From assembly GCA_029783825.1 (NCBI GenBank), contig JAREIK010000377.1:179702-243701 (forward strand): 64,000 nucleotides of DNA, written 5' to 3'. The DNA is from Sapria himalayana. Lineage: Eukaryota > Streptophyta > Magnoliopsida > Malpighiales > Rafflesiaceae. The position numbers were made by a program, and so were the translations under genes. Under the pieces are notes generated by a model. That model was not told the DNA's origin. It saw nothing but the letters and a program-made list of their open reading frames with translations, and searched no databases. Positions 24,765-38,116 of the stretch are shown here, one piece after another (position 1 is the stretch's first letter; the number at the start of each line of letters is the position of its first letter).

Positions 24765-25194
24765 ATATATAACTATAAAAGCTTTATACATAACTATATT
24801 TAAATATATAATTTACAACTTATATTTAATATATTTTTGTATATATTAGTATATAAAAAGTATTTTACTATATCTATACATATACATAACTATATGTATA
24901 AATATATAAAATTATATGAAAAAATATATATACTTACATGTATAAATATAAGTTTAACTATATGTGTAACTATATGTATAACCACATATAATTTTATTTA
25001 TAATCACATGTATAACAACATACAACATTATGTTTAGCTATATGTGTATAATTATATATAAATATTTGTATAACTATATAAAACTCAATATAATTAAATA
25101 TAACTATATTTGTAACTATGTACAAATATATGTAAATCTATATATTTATATATAACTTTGTATATATTTATTTATAAATTCATATACCTACTTG
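24765..25194 (+). repeat. AT-rich satellite, second block
   Basis: This is the same satellite as 18340-19353, in the same orientation. It starts in the monomer just where the first block was broken. It is broken again at 25194, inside the phrase that reads ACTACTTGTATGAATATATC in the intact monomer at about 18725: the left half ends CTACTTG and is followed by CACTACAAG. Confidence 0.8.
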
Positions 25195-25990
25195 CACTAC
25201 AAGAAAATATAAATTTAGCTAGGGAATTTTAGCTAGGGATCAATCCCTAGCTAAATTGTAAGAGATTAGCTAGGGAATAGCAAGGGATTTATGAATTTTT
25301 TTTGAAAAAAAAAAGCAACGGATTAACGATGGATTAGCGAGGAAAAATTTTTCGAAAATTCTGCCAAAAAAAGTGAGGGAATTAGCGATGGATTAGAGAC
25401 AGAAAATTTTCGTAAATTATGTTCAAAAAAAGCAGGGATTTTAGCGACGGATTAGCGACGAAATATTTCCATAACTTCTGCTCAAGAAAAGCGGGGATTC
25501 AGCGGCATATATTGCGATGGAATATTTCTGACTATTAAATGCCTAAAATTAGTGACGGATTTAGCGACGGATTTTCCCTAGATAATTTTTAGTGATGGAT
25601 TTTCCATTGCTAATAAAATCCATTATTTAATGATAGATTTAGCGACGAATTTTTCCTTGCTAATAAAATTCATGATTTAGCGACGGATTTAACGATGAAC
25701 TTTTCCTTGCTAATAAAATATGTGTTTTAGCTATGAATTTAGCGAGTGAATATCCCTAGCTAATAAAATCCATAAATTAGTGACGGATTTAGCGATGAAA
25801 TTTCTGTAGAAAATAAAATCCTTAATTTTGTGATGGATTTATGGACGAAATTTCCCTAGTTAATAAAATTTGTAATTTAGCGATGGATTTAGCTACGGAT
25901 TTTCCAGAGCTAATAAAATTCGTAATATAGTGACAAATTTTTCCTTAGCTTATAAAATCTATAATTTAGCTATGGATTTAGTGATGGTAT
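25195..25990 (+). repeat. Left terminus and subterminal repeats of element B
   Basis: The order is the same as at 19354: CACTACAAGAAAA tip, hairpin, then AGCGACGG/ATTTAGCGATGGATTT units of about 50 bp with CTAATAAAATCC spacers, in roughly eight copies. Homology to copy A continues beyond, to about 26880. Confidence 0.85.
25228..25255. repeat. Perfect 13-bp inverted repeat in the left terminus of B
   Basis: TTTAGCTAGGGAT is followed, after two bases, by its exact reverse complement. The same perfect palindrome is at 30493-30520 in tip C; a degenerate version is at 19387-19414 in A. Confidence 0.9.
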
Positions 25991-28900
25991 TTCCCGACCC
26001 AATATTTAATTATATAATTTTTTTTATTTATTATTTGTTTTAATATTTTATTCAATTTTGTTTATTGAATTTGTGTTATTGGTCTATAGATGAGCAATCC
26101 TTGAAACACACATTCTCATCGTAAAATAAAAAAATGATATTATAAATAATTAATTTAAAATATATAAAAATACAAAAAATTATATTGATAAGGACTAAAA
26201 TAACTATTTTTATGATGTATTAATTTTTTTAAAAAGTATACAAAAAATTTTTCTAAAATTTTTATTTAAGAAACTAAATAATTTAAATTAAAATAACATT
26301 ATATAATTAATTCAATAAGTACAATAATTTTTTCGATAATTTAAAAATTAAATTACCATAGATTAAAACTTCTACTAATTTAAATATAAATTAATTCATT
26401 GTATGATAAAATAAAAATTATTTTTAAAAATATCTGAATTGACAAATAATCTAGTAAATATTAATATTATTATAAGTATTAAAAAAATTTTATGATTATA
26501 GAAAACTTTTAAAAAAATAAATAATACAAATCTTGAAATATAATAAAAATATAATTTTTTCAATAAAGTGAAAAGAAAATACAATAATAATTATAAATAA
26601 ATATATATGTGTTTAATCCTACTAAAATGTATAAAAATTAAATAATTGAGTAATATTTTTACATTTAGCCTTAAACATTAAGTTTTTATTAAAATAATAA
26701 ATATTAATTTTTTTAATTATCTTCTCACTTTAAGTAATTTTTTGAATTTTAAAAATTATTAATTATATCAAATAATATGAAATTTTATGCATTTAAAATT
26801 ATTTCATATTATCTTTTTAAAAATTAATATGAATTCTTAAAAATTTATAACCATAAAATATAAATTTTTATAGATTTTTTAACATTAAGAGTATTTTATA
26901 ACTTTTAGGCGATTGGCTAGAAGATAAATCATATTTTCATTTATGTCTTATTATATGAAGTTTGTTGATATCGTACTTATTTGATATTTTTTAATGCAAA
27001 ACATATTTTTTTATTATTTATATATTTATTGTTTAATTAATATTATAAAAAAAATTGTATGGTATTTATTTTTCATTTGTACCTTGCTACACACACATTA
27101 ATTTTGTTGAAAAAATTTGATAGTAAATAAAATTAATGAGTATTTTTGTATTATATATATATATTATTTTATTTAATATTTTAATATTTAAAAATATGAA
27201 TATTTTCATAAAATATACATTCTCTCTCTCAACTTGACGCATCTCTAAGACTCGAACACGTGAACCGACGTCCTCTGAATTCCATCTATCTCTCAATGCA
27301 TCTCTAACATGTGAACTGAAGTCCTCCGCATTCAATCTATCTCTCGACACCGATACAACTAAAATTAATTCAAGGTTTAAGTTTTAAATTTTTTATTGAT
27401 TTGAGGTATGTTTATATATTTATTCTTCATCAATTATCTGGGATTGTTTCAACGAAGTGTAAGCATTTATATTTTATTTTTTTCATAATATTGAATACCT
27501 AATGTTCTTAGTTGGGAGGTTCTAGCTTAATCGAGTCTAGAGTCTAGAGTTTAATAATTTCATCAGATCAATTCTTGACTATCAACCTGAACAAATATAC
27601 AGATTTTGTCAGATAGTATGTGTTTTGCTTATACTTATGCTTATCCTATAATTTATTATGACATGCTAAAGAGAAGTTGATGAAGTGTATATTTGAACTT
27701 CAATGCAATTATTATAAATTACTACTGGTTGAGTTGTTAAAACAAACACAACAACTATTGTTGAGTTGCCCCATTCATTTACTGGTCATTTCGAGGAACT
27801 TTTTGTTGTATATTCTATATCTATCTAAAGGTTGTTGACCTAATATAACTATCAAAATGTTGCATATGATTGACTTTTATTGTGAGACCATTTTATCTAG
27901 AAGCTCATATGAAGCTAATAATTATATGTTTCCCTTTAGTTATTTGTGTGAAAAGCTCAAAAAATTAAAATGATTGACTTTGTTTTTAGAAAATATGAAA
28001 AGGGTTGTCGGTGAACAATATATCATCATTATATCTAATAGGCACATATCATCATTATATCAATAGGCACCCAACACTTATTCATATCATTCCTCGACTA
28101 ATTGGTCTAGAAAATCTTGTTTATTACTATATGCACTTAAATTAATATTTTATTAGTATTTTTGTTAAATATAATACCCATGAAACTAGAATACTAATCC
28201 ATTGATAGTCATGTATTTATTAGGTTTTAAAATGGTTATAATTTGTCATTGGAATAACTAAGAAAATTTAAGGAAAATCTAATAACATGGGTCAAATCAA
28301 ATGAGCCAAAATACTTAGCACTATCTGAGTTCCAAAAATAATATGAGATAAAACAAAAAATAATTTGGTTGAGTCCTTCAATTCTTAACTTTGTGTTGAA
28401 CATCATCATTGGACATGTAACTTTCTAATGAAACATAAGGAAGAGTAGGTAATATATAACATTGCCAAGAGTCAATCATTACTAGTGGCTATATTGATGA
28501 ATGTTGTTTTTAGAGTTTGCACTAGTCAGACTTATATTAACTTTGACAACATGAATCAAAAGTGCACATGTAGAAATTAATAAATGTTGGGTATCCTAAG
28601 TGAGCATGCACGTGCAACATTATAATTGTTGGTCAATCCATGATTGAGGTGATTGATATAAATTCTCCAACCAAGAGTTGATATATTTATGATCATAATC
28701 AAGTATTAAGATGAATAGCATGCCATTAATTTGTAAAGATACTATGTATTGGGTATGACATCATTTAGTTCTCATTAAACCCTCCTCACTCTATAATACC
28801 TTGAATCTCAATTTATGAATAAATAAACTATGTTTTGTTTCAAATGAAATGCGACTAGGCATAATAGAAAGACTTACAAGAATCTATTAGTATAATACTT

Positions 28901-30459
28901 TATCTTCTTTTTTATTGATTGTATTAATACCTATACCTTACAGGCTTACAACTTATTTTGAGATCATCTTTATATGGTGTACTATTGATTACTAGGTAGT
29001 AATCTTCATCATTGATGAATGCCTATTTATTATCATCCATATACATATAACATATTACTACTACTAACACACACACCCACACACTGATGGTAACATGTAG
29101 CTACTATAATATTTTACAATAGTATATATATTATATATATATATGATGTAACATGTAACAATGATTATATATATACTACACTATATATATACTAGTATTA
29201 GAATTTAAATTTATGCAAAATTAAATTTGATGAAAAACTCAATGAGTGTATATATAGTGTTGCTAATGTTTTTTACTTGAGGTGTGCTCGATGTGGAGCA
29301 TGCGATTTTGCTCACGCTGTGCTTAGTATGAAGCATTGTTTTTGCTTTAATTTCTTCTGAAAAATACTTGAGTAATCCAGGTGTTTTCTATTTTATTTTA
29401 CTTCACTTATGAATGGCTAAATCAAGATATGATTTCTATGATTTATGTTTTACAGTATATGGTATTTGATTTAAGCAAAGTGTATCTAGGTATAATTATT
29501 TGTGATGATGCATGGTGTGCACTGTGCATTACATCTATGAGTATACTATAAAATTATTTTGGTTGACCTCTAATTTTTATCATCAATGTGGGCAACTTTT
29601 GTGTATACATGTGGACTATTTATTTAATTCCACTCTGAAATAGTAAAGGTTCATAAAAACAGAAAAACTATTTATACGTTATAATTATAAATTTAAAATC
29701 ACCATACTAAACCCAACTAGTTTGGGGATTGGGTCATATATCAATACTAGTTCTTGATATCCGAGCTTTCTACGCACGCACACACACAAACACATATTAT
29801 ATATACAAGACCCTAATCACAATTTCTCAATTTTTATACCATGAGGCACAATATGTTTTCATAAATAATCATCACAAATAATTTCTTCATGAAATACATG
29901 ATTTCTAATGTCTTTCAATGGATGTTCTACTAAATTTTCTTAATATTTATAATTATGTGAATTTTTTTTTAAACAATGATTCTATTTTGATTGATGTATA
30001 TCCATTATTAATAAAATTGAGATTTATAAAAATATTAGATGATACTTAACAAATTTCAATACTTATCCATAAGTTAGATTTTTCATGTTGTTTGTGTATT
30101 TTCTTCTTGAGAATGTTCGACAATACTCAATGTGTACCAAAGAGAGTCGACACAAATCAGTTATCAAACATGCTCATTGAATGGAATAAAATTTTTAGAA
30201 GCTATATAATAATATTTACAACATACAATGCTTTTCAATATTATCTGATGATATTTATTCAAAGACAACTAATATTTTTCTAAAATAACATAGACACTTT
30301 TATAGAAATAGATTATATTTGATATAATTTGATAAAGTTTGAAGTAGCTTGAATATGTCTGATATCATCAATATTATTGATACCTTCTCAATGATTTCAA
30401 TAATATTCGATACTATTTTTTCCTCTTGTTATATTATAATATTTTGATATATATCTTAT
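25991..30459. other. AT-rich DNA between left end B and left tip C; no gene recognised
   Basis: The first ~900 bp are the rest of the left module shared with A. A less AT-rich patch at 27230-27345 holds two ~55-bp near-copies. The remainder to 30459 is AT-rich with many stops. At about 29705 there is an AACCCAACTAGTTTGGGGATT stretch, a phrase common in plant intergenic repeats. Short open frames (26396-26584, 30092-30283) look random. Confidence 0.5.
27230..27345. repeat. Two ~55-bp tandem near-copies
   Basis: GCATCTCTAA...GTGAAC...GTCCTC...ATTC...ATCTATCTCTC appears twice in succession (from about 27237 and 27297). The patch is richer in GC than its surroundings and could be leader or promoter sequence of a CACTA gene. 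A short - strand frame crosses it (27087-27350), but I recognise no protein. Confidence 0.55.
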
Positions 30460-30560
30460 CACTATAAAAAAATATTGATTTAGCTAGGGAATTTTAGCTA
30501 GGGATCAATCCCTAGCTAAATTGCAATAGATTAGCTAGGGAATAGTAATGGATTGATGAT
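30460..30560 (+). mobile_element. Short third CACTA left tip (C)
   Basis: CACTATAAAAAAATATTG, a worn form of the tip, leads directly into the same first ~90 bp as left end B, including the perfect hairpin and GCTAGGGAATAG. The homology then stops; the ~50-bp subterminal units are absent. The left flank is TAT. Confidence 0.75.
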
Positions 30561-31964
30561 TTTGGGTTGAGTTTGGGAGAAGGGTAGGTAGATAAAAAAA
30601 GTATAATATTTTAAATAAATAATATTTTTGATTTAGATAGAGGATATAAAACTATTAAAAATATTTAGAAATTTTTAATGTTTATAATCCCCACAATGTC
30701 ATGCAACACAATTGATTCTTTTCTACCAAAAATTATTTTATCAACTTAAATTTATGATTTTAGCTAAAATAATGTAATTTATTATTACTCCAACAATTCA
30801 ACTTCTACCAAATTTATATAAACTATAATTTATACCATTAACAATTATGGATTATGAAGAGTTTGGGTATCTCTGTAACATTGTTGGATTTCATGTCATA
30901 CAAGAGTATTCTCTTTACGACAACATTCATTAGGACACCCTTTATTCTACCGTGTTAATAACATCATCTTTTAACACACTGTAATTTTTCTATGTTACAA
31001 TATGTTTTTTTAAACAATTAAAAAAACTAATAAATATGAGTAGTAATTGTTAGTTGAACGTTGTAGTTATTTGTTGAGTACCATAACTCTTAGTTGTAAC
31101 CTACAAGCTTGAATCTAAGTTTGATGTTTCACAAAATTTGTGGCAATTGTATCTTGTAATAAATAGTAATAAAGAATATAAGAAAATATGAGAAGTATTA
31201 TGGTAATGTATGTATTATTAATGAAACATTAATTTATAGTACTAGCGAATATATGTGAGTACTCTTTTATAGTTTAATATGATATAAACTTATTTACTAA
31301 TTAAAATTTAGTCCATAACATATATTATTAAATATTATTTCATATCTTAATAAAATAAATATAAATTATTATAATTTTAATAATATCAATACAATATAAT
31401 AAAAAAATTAGTAACATATCATAAAAATACAGCAAAATAAATTATAAAGAACATTAATAGGTTGTAAATAATAATAAAAATTTTAAAACTATTAAGAATT
31501 ATATTGTATTTTTATATTTTTTTTATCTTGAGATACTAGGATGAGATGATTCATATAGATTAAAAATATTTATAGTTTCTTTTTGTATTTATAAGTGAAT
31601 TTTTATTTTATTAATAAATGATAATGTCATTTTATAATTTTTATTCATAATATTATATTATTGTGAGTTTTTATTTATTTTATTCAGTTGTTTTATTTTT
31701 TTATGGGAATACTCGATATGTATTAATCTTTATAATTTTTCTACACACACACACTCACACTCACACTCACATGGACATGCAGATATATGGAAGAAATTTA
31801 TGATGCTTTAGCAGAACATTTCTTCACTATAGAAGCAGTAGTAAATAGCCATTTAAAGTAACTTCCTACTCATGTGGAAAATTGTAGAAATATAGAAATT
31901 TTTTCTCTCTCTAAACATCATTGCTGGCCATATTTTAGATATATGTTGAAGTTGTATGTCTATA
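30561..31964. other. AT-rich stretch after tip C; no gene recognised
   Basis: No coding frame is supported. A CACACACTCACACTCAC microsatellite lies at about 31743-31770. A phrase at about 31908-31955 (CTCTAAACATCATTG...TGTTGAAG) resembles one at about 40300-40345, just before the four-unit GC-rich array. Confidence 0.45.
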
Positions 31965-32668
31965 TATAAATAGTTGTATAACTATATATAAATAATTGTA
32001 TAACTTAATAACACTATATATAATTAAATATAATTATATTTGTAAGTATGTATACATATATGTAAATCTATATAATTATTTATAACTTAATATATTTATG
32101 TATAACTATTTGTATGAATATATCTATATATAACTATATGTTTAACTATATAAAAATATTTATAGTTAAATATATTACATGTATAATAACATATAACTAT
32201 AAATAATTGTATCTTATTATATGTATTACTATAAAAGCTTTATACATATCTATATTTAAATATATAATTTACAACTTACATTTTATATATACATTTGTAT
32301 ATATTAGTATTCAAAAATGTATCTTAGTATATTTATACCTATACATAGCTATATGTATAAATATATGAAATTATATGAACAAATATATACATACATGTAT
32401 AAATATAAGTTTAACTATATGTGTAACTATATATATATAATCACATGTAACTATATTTATAATTACATGTATAATATCATGCAACATCATATCTAATTAT
32501 ATGTGTATAACTATATATAAAAATTTGTAAAATTAAATAAAACTTTATATAATTAAATATAACTATATTTTTAACTATATATACATATATGTATACATAT
32601 ATGTAAATCTATATACTTGTTTATAACTTTGTATATATTTAGGGTATAACTAAATATAACTACTCATA

Positions 32669-32727
<59 letters not shown>

Positions 32728-33310
32728 CTAAATGTTTAACGATATATACTTTTTTATAATTATATATATTATATGTATAATAACATATAACTACACATAA
32801 TTTTATATTATTAATGTATAACCTATATTTAAATATATAATCAACAACATATATTTAATATACATTTTTATATATTAGTATAAAAAATGTATTTTAGTAT
32901 ATCCATGCCTATACATAACTATATGTATAAATATATGAAATTATATGACCAATATATATACATACATGTATAAATATAAGTTTAACAATACGTGTAACTA
33001 TATCTATAATTACATGTAACAATATTTATAATTATATGTATAAAAACATACAACACAATGTTTAACCATATGTGTATAACTATAAATAAATATTCTTATA
33101 ACTATAAATAACTCTATATAAATAAATAGAACTTTATTTTTAATTATGTATACATATATGTATACATATATGTAAATCTATATAATTGTTTATAACTTTG
33201 TATACATTTATTTATATTTACTTATAACTATTTGTATGCATATATCTATATATAATTATATTTTTAACTATATGTAACTATTTATAACTACATTTACTAT
33301 ATTTTTCATA
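31965..33310 (+). repeat. AT-rich satellite, third block
   Basis: At least two successive monomers are present. The stretch TATATTTAAATATATAA begins at 32251 and again at 32824, giving a ~573-bp period. Orientation and words match the blocks at 18340 and 24765. A long TA run interrupts it at about 32676-32725. No gene is supported here. Confidence 0.8.
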
Positions 33311-33593
33311 GCATATAATTATATATGAGATAATATTAATTTGTTGAACTAATTTGAAATTAAATGGCATCAGATATAATATCAACAATATGTATGCACG
33401 TAGAATGAGAGTGTCCATTGATTGGGCTCATATATGATAAAATACAAATAAGGGTCGTACTCTTACCTAATCCCAGCCCTTGGGCCTCAAGCTCAAATAT
33501 GAACTTATGTATGACAAAAAATGTAAAATTTTATAGGTTTATACAGAAGAAATTTTATTTTCTTTTATATAAAATTTCATTCTAACACTACAC
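33311..33593. other. Short unassigned stretch before the CT-rich tract
   Basis: AT-rich sequence with a phrase (GTCCATTGATTGGGCTCATAT) partly like one near 21680 in element A. Nothing coding is visible. Confidence 0.35.
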
Positions 33594-33941
33594 TCTCTGT
33601 GTCTCTCTCTCTCTCCCTCTCTAATCCTTCCTGTCACTCTATTCCTCTATTTGTTAATGTGTCACACTCTCTCTTGTTATTTTCTTTCACGCTCTCATTT
33701 CTTGCTTATTCTCTCACTCTCTCCACCCTCACTCACCCTCACTCTCCCTCTCTCTCTCTCTCTCTCCCTCTTTCTCCCTTTCTCTCCATCTCTATCTTCC
33801 TCTCTCTCTCCATCTCTATCTTCCTCTCTCTCTCTCTCTCACTCTCTTTCCCTCTCTCTCCCTTTCACCAGTTCTCTCCCCCTCTCTCTCCTTCTCTCCC
33901 CCCCGTCTCCCCATTTCTTTGCCCCCCTCTCTCTCCCCACC

Positions 33942-33978
<37 letters not shown>
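33594..33978. repeat. CT-rich low-complexity tract
   Basis: About 385 bp of CTCTCT/CCCT sequence with few interruptions. It ends about 300 bp before the transposase start and may be part of the promoter or leader of that gene; pyrimidine-rich leaders are common in plants. The long Ser/Leu/Pro-rich frames through it are composition artefacts. Confidence 0.85.
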
Positions 33979-34271
33979 CCTCGCCTACTTCAACATTAAA
34001 TGTCTTTTTTTTCTTTCCTTGCTTGTGCATTATTGTACTTTGCACTCTTTATCTAGTAAAACTGTGATATCTATTAATCTTTATTGTGCTAAAAATTACT
34101 TTATCTATTAATGTAGATTCTACAAATGCATTACCTCGATATTCATGATATTTAATTTTTAAATATTCATCTGTAAGTAATTTTATTTAATTATTTGTAT
34201 ATTTTGAAGTAATAGAATGTTTTATTTATAATAATGATTGGGCATTATTTTTTGTAAATAAAACAGGGCAA

Positions 34272-37200
34272 ATGAGCTCAGATCGTCAGTGGATGTACAT
34301 AAGAGTTATTAATGAATTTTAAATAAATAATTTTTGACTGGGCTTGAAACTTTCCTCAATTTTACATGTAGTCAATCGAGATTGATGGATTGAGAAAAAA
34401 ATTAAGTGTCCATATAATCATCACAAGTGTCAGAATATCCCTTTTCGTGATGCAAACACTACAAGATATCATTTGGCTAAATATGGCTTTGTGCCAAATT
34501 ATTTTGTTTGGATTTATCAAAGGGAAAGTACAATATCTCAGAATATTGACAAAAATGAGGGTATTGAATCATTTGCTTGTAGTAAAAAATCATCAAACAC
34601 ATACCATATAATGATCACGAAACCTACTACTGCTAACTTCAATATGGATTATATGGATGAACCACCTAATCCTAAAGCTCAGAAATTTTATGAAATGCTT
34701 AAAGCTGTAGATAAAGAGTTGTGGCCTGGTTGTAAAATATATTCGTAATTGTCACTTGTGGCTCGACTAATGAGCATTAAGTCAGTCAATTATATGTCTG
34801 AGTAATTATTTGGTCAGGTGACAAAACTAATGAAGGAGATTGTTCCGGATAATAATTTGATCACTAACAACTTTTACAATACTACAAAGTTACTATGAGG
34901 AATGGGTCTACCAGTGAAAAAAATTGATTATTGTTTAAATGGAAGCATGTTATATTGGGGCGGTGATAGTGATTAAATTAGTTGTAAGTTTTGTGGCCAT
35001 CCTTGATTTAGGAAGGCATCTCGTGTTGTAGATATGCAACAAAAATTGAAGGTTGTCTTTAAGAAAATTTATTATTTTCCATTAATTCCTCAATTATAGA
35101 GACTATATGCATCAAATACTACAGCAAATGATATGCCATGGAATTCCAAGCATGAGGTTGAAGAAGGGGTAATGCGTCATCCATCAGATTCACCTGCTAG
35201 GAAGCATGTTAATTATATACATCAAGATTTTGCAGTAGAAATTTGAAATGTGAGAATGGGTCTCTTCATAGATGGATTTCAGCCTATTGGGCAATCTGCA
35301 CAATAGTATTCAACATGGCCAGTGATAGTGACACATTATAATTTACCTCTGTGGTTGTGTATGAAGGAGCAATATATGTTTTTGTCAATATTGATTCCAG
35401 GGCGAAAAAATCCGAAAGACATGCTGGATGTTTTCTTACAGCCTCTTATTGCAGAGTTAAATCATTTATGGGATGTTAGTGTGAATACATATGATATCTC
35501 AAAGAAGCAAATTTTCATTATGATGAGAGCCCTTATGTGGATTATAAGTGACTTTCCTACATATTTAATGTTGACTGGCTGGAGTACTACAAAATGATTC
35601 ACATGCCCATATGGCATGACAAATTCTGATGCATTTACCCTCAAATTTTGTTGTAAACAGTCATGGTTTGATAACCATCGTGAGTTTCTACCTACGAATC
35701 ATCCATTTCGAAGAAATAGAACTACATTTCAAAAAAAATAAAATTGTGATGATAGTTGCACCTGCAGTTCGTTCAGGAGATGATATTATTATAAAGATTC
35801 ATAGTTTGAGTTTGAAGATGGCAACTGAAAAGAATGCTACTGGAAGAAATGACCCAATAGGCAAATTATTTAGCTGGGGAAAACGTAGTATATTTTGGGA
35901 TTTGCCCTATTGGAAGTCCAATTTAATTTATCATAACTTAGATATAATGCATATTGAAAAATATGTTTTTGACAATATTTTCTACACTATCCTTATTGTA
36001 GATGGAAAAATAAAAGACACTTTAAAATCAAGACATGAGCTGAATGATTACTATCAGCATCCTGAATTGAAACTGAATGAGGAAACATGAAATTACCTAA
36101 AGCTTGCTACATGCTTGATAAGAAGGCAAGACAGATATTGTGTAAATCGGTTAAAAATTTGAAATTTCCTGATGGATATGTGTCAAATATGGGTAGATAT
36201 ATGGATATGAAGAATCTTAAGTTATTTGGAATAAAAAGTCATGACTGTCATGTATTTATGCAAAGATTAATATCAATTGCATTCCGTGAATTACTTCCAC
36301 TAAGTGTTTGAATGGTCCTTACAGAACTTAGTTTGTTTTTTAAATAGCTAACTGTGACCACAATCAAAATAGATGACATGGTGAGGCTGGAGAATGACAT
36401 TCCAGTTATTATTTGTAAGCTTGAACATATATTCCCACCGAGTTTTTTTGACTCAATGGAGCATTTTCCGGTCCATTTGGCATATGAAGCAATGATTGCA
36501 GGGCCAGTGCAATTCAAGTGGATGTATCCTTTTGAGAGGTAAATACATATAATTTGCTATGTTTTATTATTTCATACTTTATGTAATATTGTAATTTAAT
36601 CAAATTGAAACCTAACATTGTGGTTGTAGGTATCTTCATATGTTGAAATTGAATGTTAGAAGCAAGGTAAAAGTTGAAGGTTCAATTTGTAATGCATATT
36701 CAGTAGAAGAAGCATCATCATTTTGGTCTTATTATTTTGATGGTCATGTCAATACAAAGAATAAAAATGTGCCACAGAATTATGAAGGTCTTTTGATGGT
36801 AGAAGATGGTTCTATGGACAAACTATCTATCTTCAAGCACACTGGAAGAGCATTTGGAAGAGCAATGAAAAAATGTATGACAGATGAAGATTACAAAGCA
36901 ACTGGGAGCTATGTTTTACTTAATTGTGAAAAGGATGCACCATACAATGAGTATGTATATATAAAATGGTTGTTGGTTTAATCATAGTTTAATTTTATCT
37001 TTAATCAGAATTATTAAATATTGATATACATTTTCTCTCTCTTTTTATATTTGAGCAGTATTTATGTTGAGCAATTAAAATATAGGCAACCAGTAATTTC
37101 CAGCAATGATGTCGATTATATGCTAGAAACTGAATTTGTGAAATGGTTCAAAAATTATGTGAGAATTATAAAGTTTAAATTTTTAAATTATTTAATTTAT

Positions 37201-37976
37201 TATCTTTTATTTGTTAATATCAATTTTTTTATTTATGTCACATGCAATTGATCTTTCAAATGGAGATTCAAATATGTTTATTCAGTATCTAAGTAAAGGC
37301 TCGTTTCAATATGTGACAACCTATCCTGGGTAATTTGTTAATGGATATAAATTTCACACAATCGGGCACAGTTCTTCTAAAATAATAATGAATAGTGGTG
37401 TATACATTAAAGATACAAGATATAGTATAAATGAGATTGATTATTATGGTCAACTCAAAGAAGTTATTGAGTTGGAGTATCTTGGACTCAAAAATAATAG
37501 GATTGTATTATTTAAGTGCGAGTGGTTTGATCCTACACCAAATGTGGGCAAAAAGATTCATTCGGATTATAAGCTAGTGGATGTCAACCATAAACATAGG
37601 ATATAATCGATATGAGCCATTTATTATGGCAGGTCAAGCTGCTCAGGTATATTATTGTACTTATCCGAGTTTGTCTCTTGAAAAGAGAGATTAGTGGGCG
37701 ATTTGCATGATAAAAGCTCGATCAAAATTTGAAGTATCAACATCACCACAAAGAAGTGTAGACTTAGAAATTGCACCGGCATTCCAAGAAGATGACATAA
37801 ATAATATTGAGCCTTTGAATGTAGATGAAGATCTAGAAAATTTATGTGACTCAAATGGTGGCACAATATAAATTAAAGATGCTCAATTTCTATCCGAAGA
37901 TGAGTTTGAACTTCTATCGGAATCAGACGAAATATCAGAGGATCCATTGGAGGATGACAGTGATGCCAATAATTAA
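34272..37976 (+). pseudogene. CACTA TNPD-type transposase (Transposase_21 family), decayed
   Basis: The start is placed at the ATG giving MSSDRQWMY, the typical opening of the transposase-associated domain, which continues past stops with CPYNHHKC and YHLAKYGFVPNYFVWIY. The TNP2/Transposase_21 core follows: YNLPLWLCMKEQYMFLSILI, LQPLIAELNHLWDV, GWSTTK, KQSWFDNHREFLP, FWDLPYWKSN, NLDIMHIEKYVFDNIF. Then come a DUF4218-like part (FPDGYVSNMGR, SHDCHVFMQRLI, IFPPSFFDSMEHFPVHL) and a DUF4216-like part near 37340-37600. The gene ends with an acidic tail at 37976. Introns fit at 36539-36629 and from about 36950 to 37060. Many in-frame stops and at least two frame changes (an A run near 35735; near 36085) make it inactive. 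The intact protein would bind and cut the element ends in the nucleus. Confidence 0.9.
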
Positions 37977-38116
37977 ATTGTTATAATTTTATTATAAATT
38001 TAAACTAACAAAGATGTTTTATATTTTGTTGAAATCTATCTGTGTATTTTATTCGAAAATGCATGCTTGCTCTTAATATCTCTATTTTTTGTTTTTTGTT
38101 TTATTTTGTACAGCAG

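Noticed and set aside
24837..25037. A 66-codon frame rich in Tyr, Ile and Thr
   Set aside because: It lies wholly in the AT-rich satellite and is not open in the other blocks.
27087..27350. An 87-codon - strand frame with an Arg/Asp-rich start
   Set aside because: It owes its pattern to two ~55-bp near-copies and then runs into AT-rich noise. No family recognised.
29060..29100. CACACACACCCACACAC and similar short runs taken as telomere-like
   Set aside because: They are simple CA microsatellites; no TTTAGGG repeats are present in the window.
33599..34111. Ser/Leu/Pro-rich frames of 138 and 170 codons
   Set aside because: They are translations of a CT-rich tract; two frames are open at once with low-complexity peptides.
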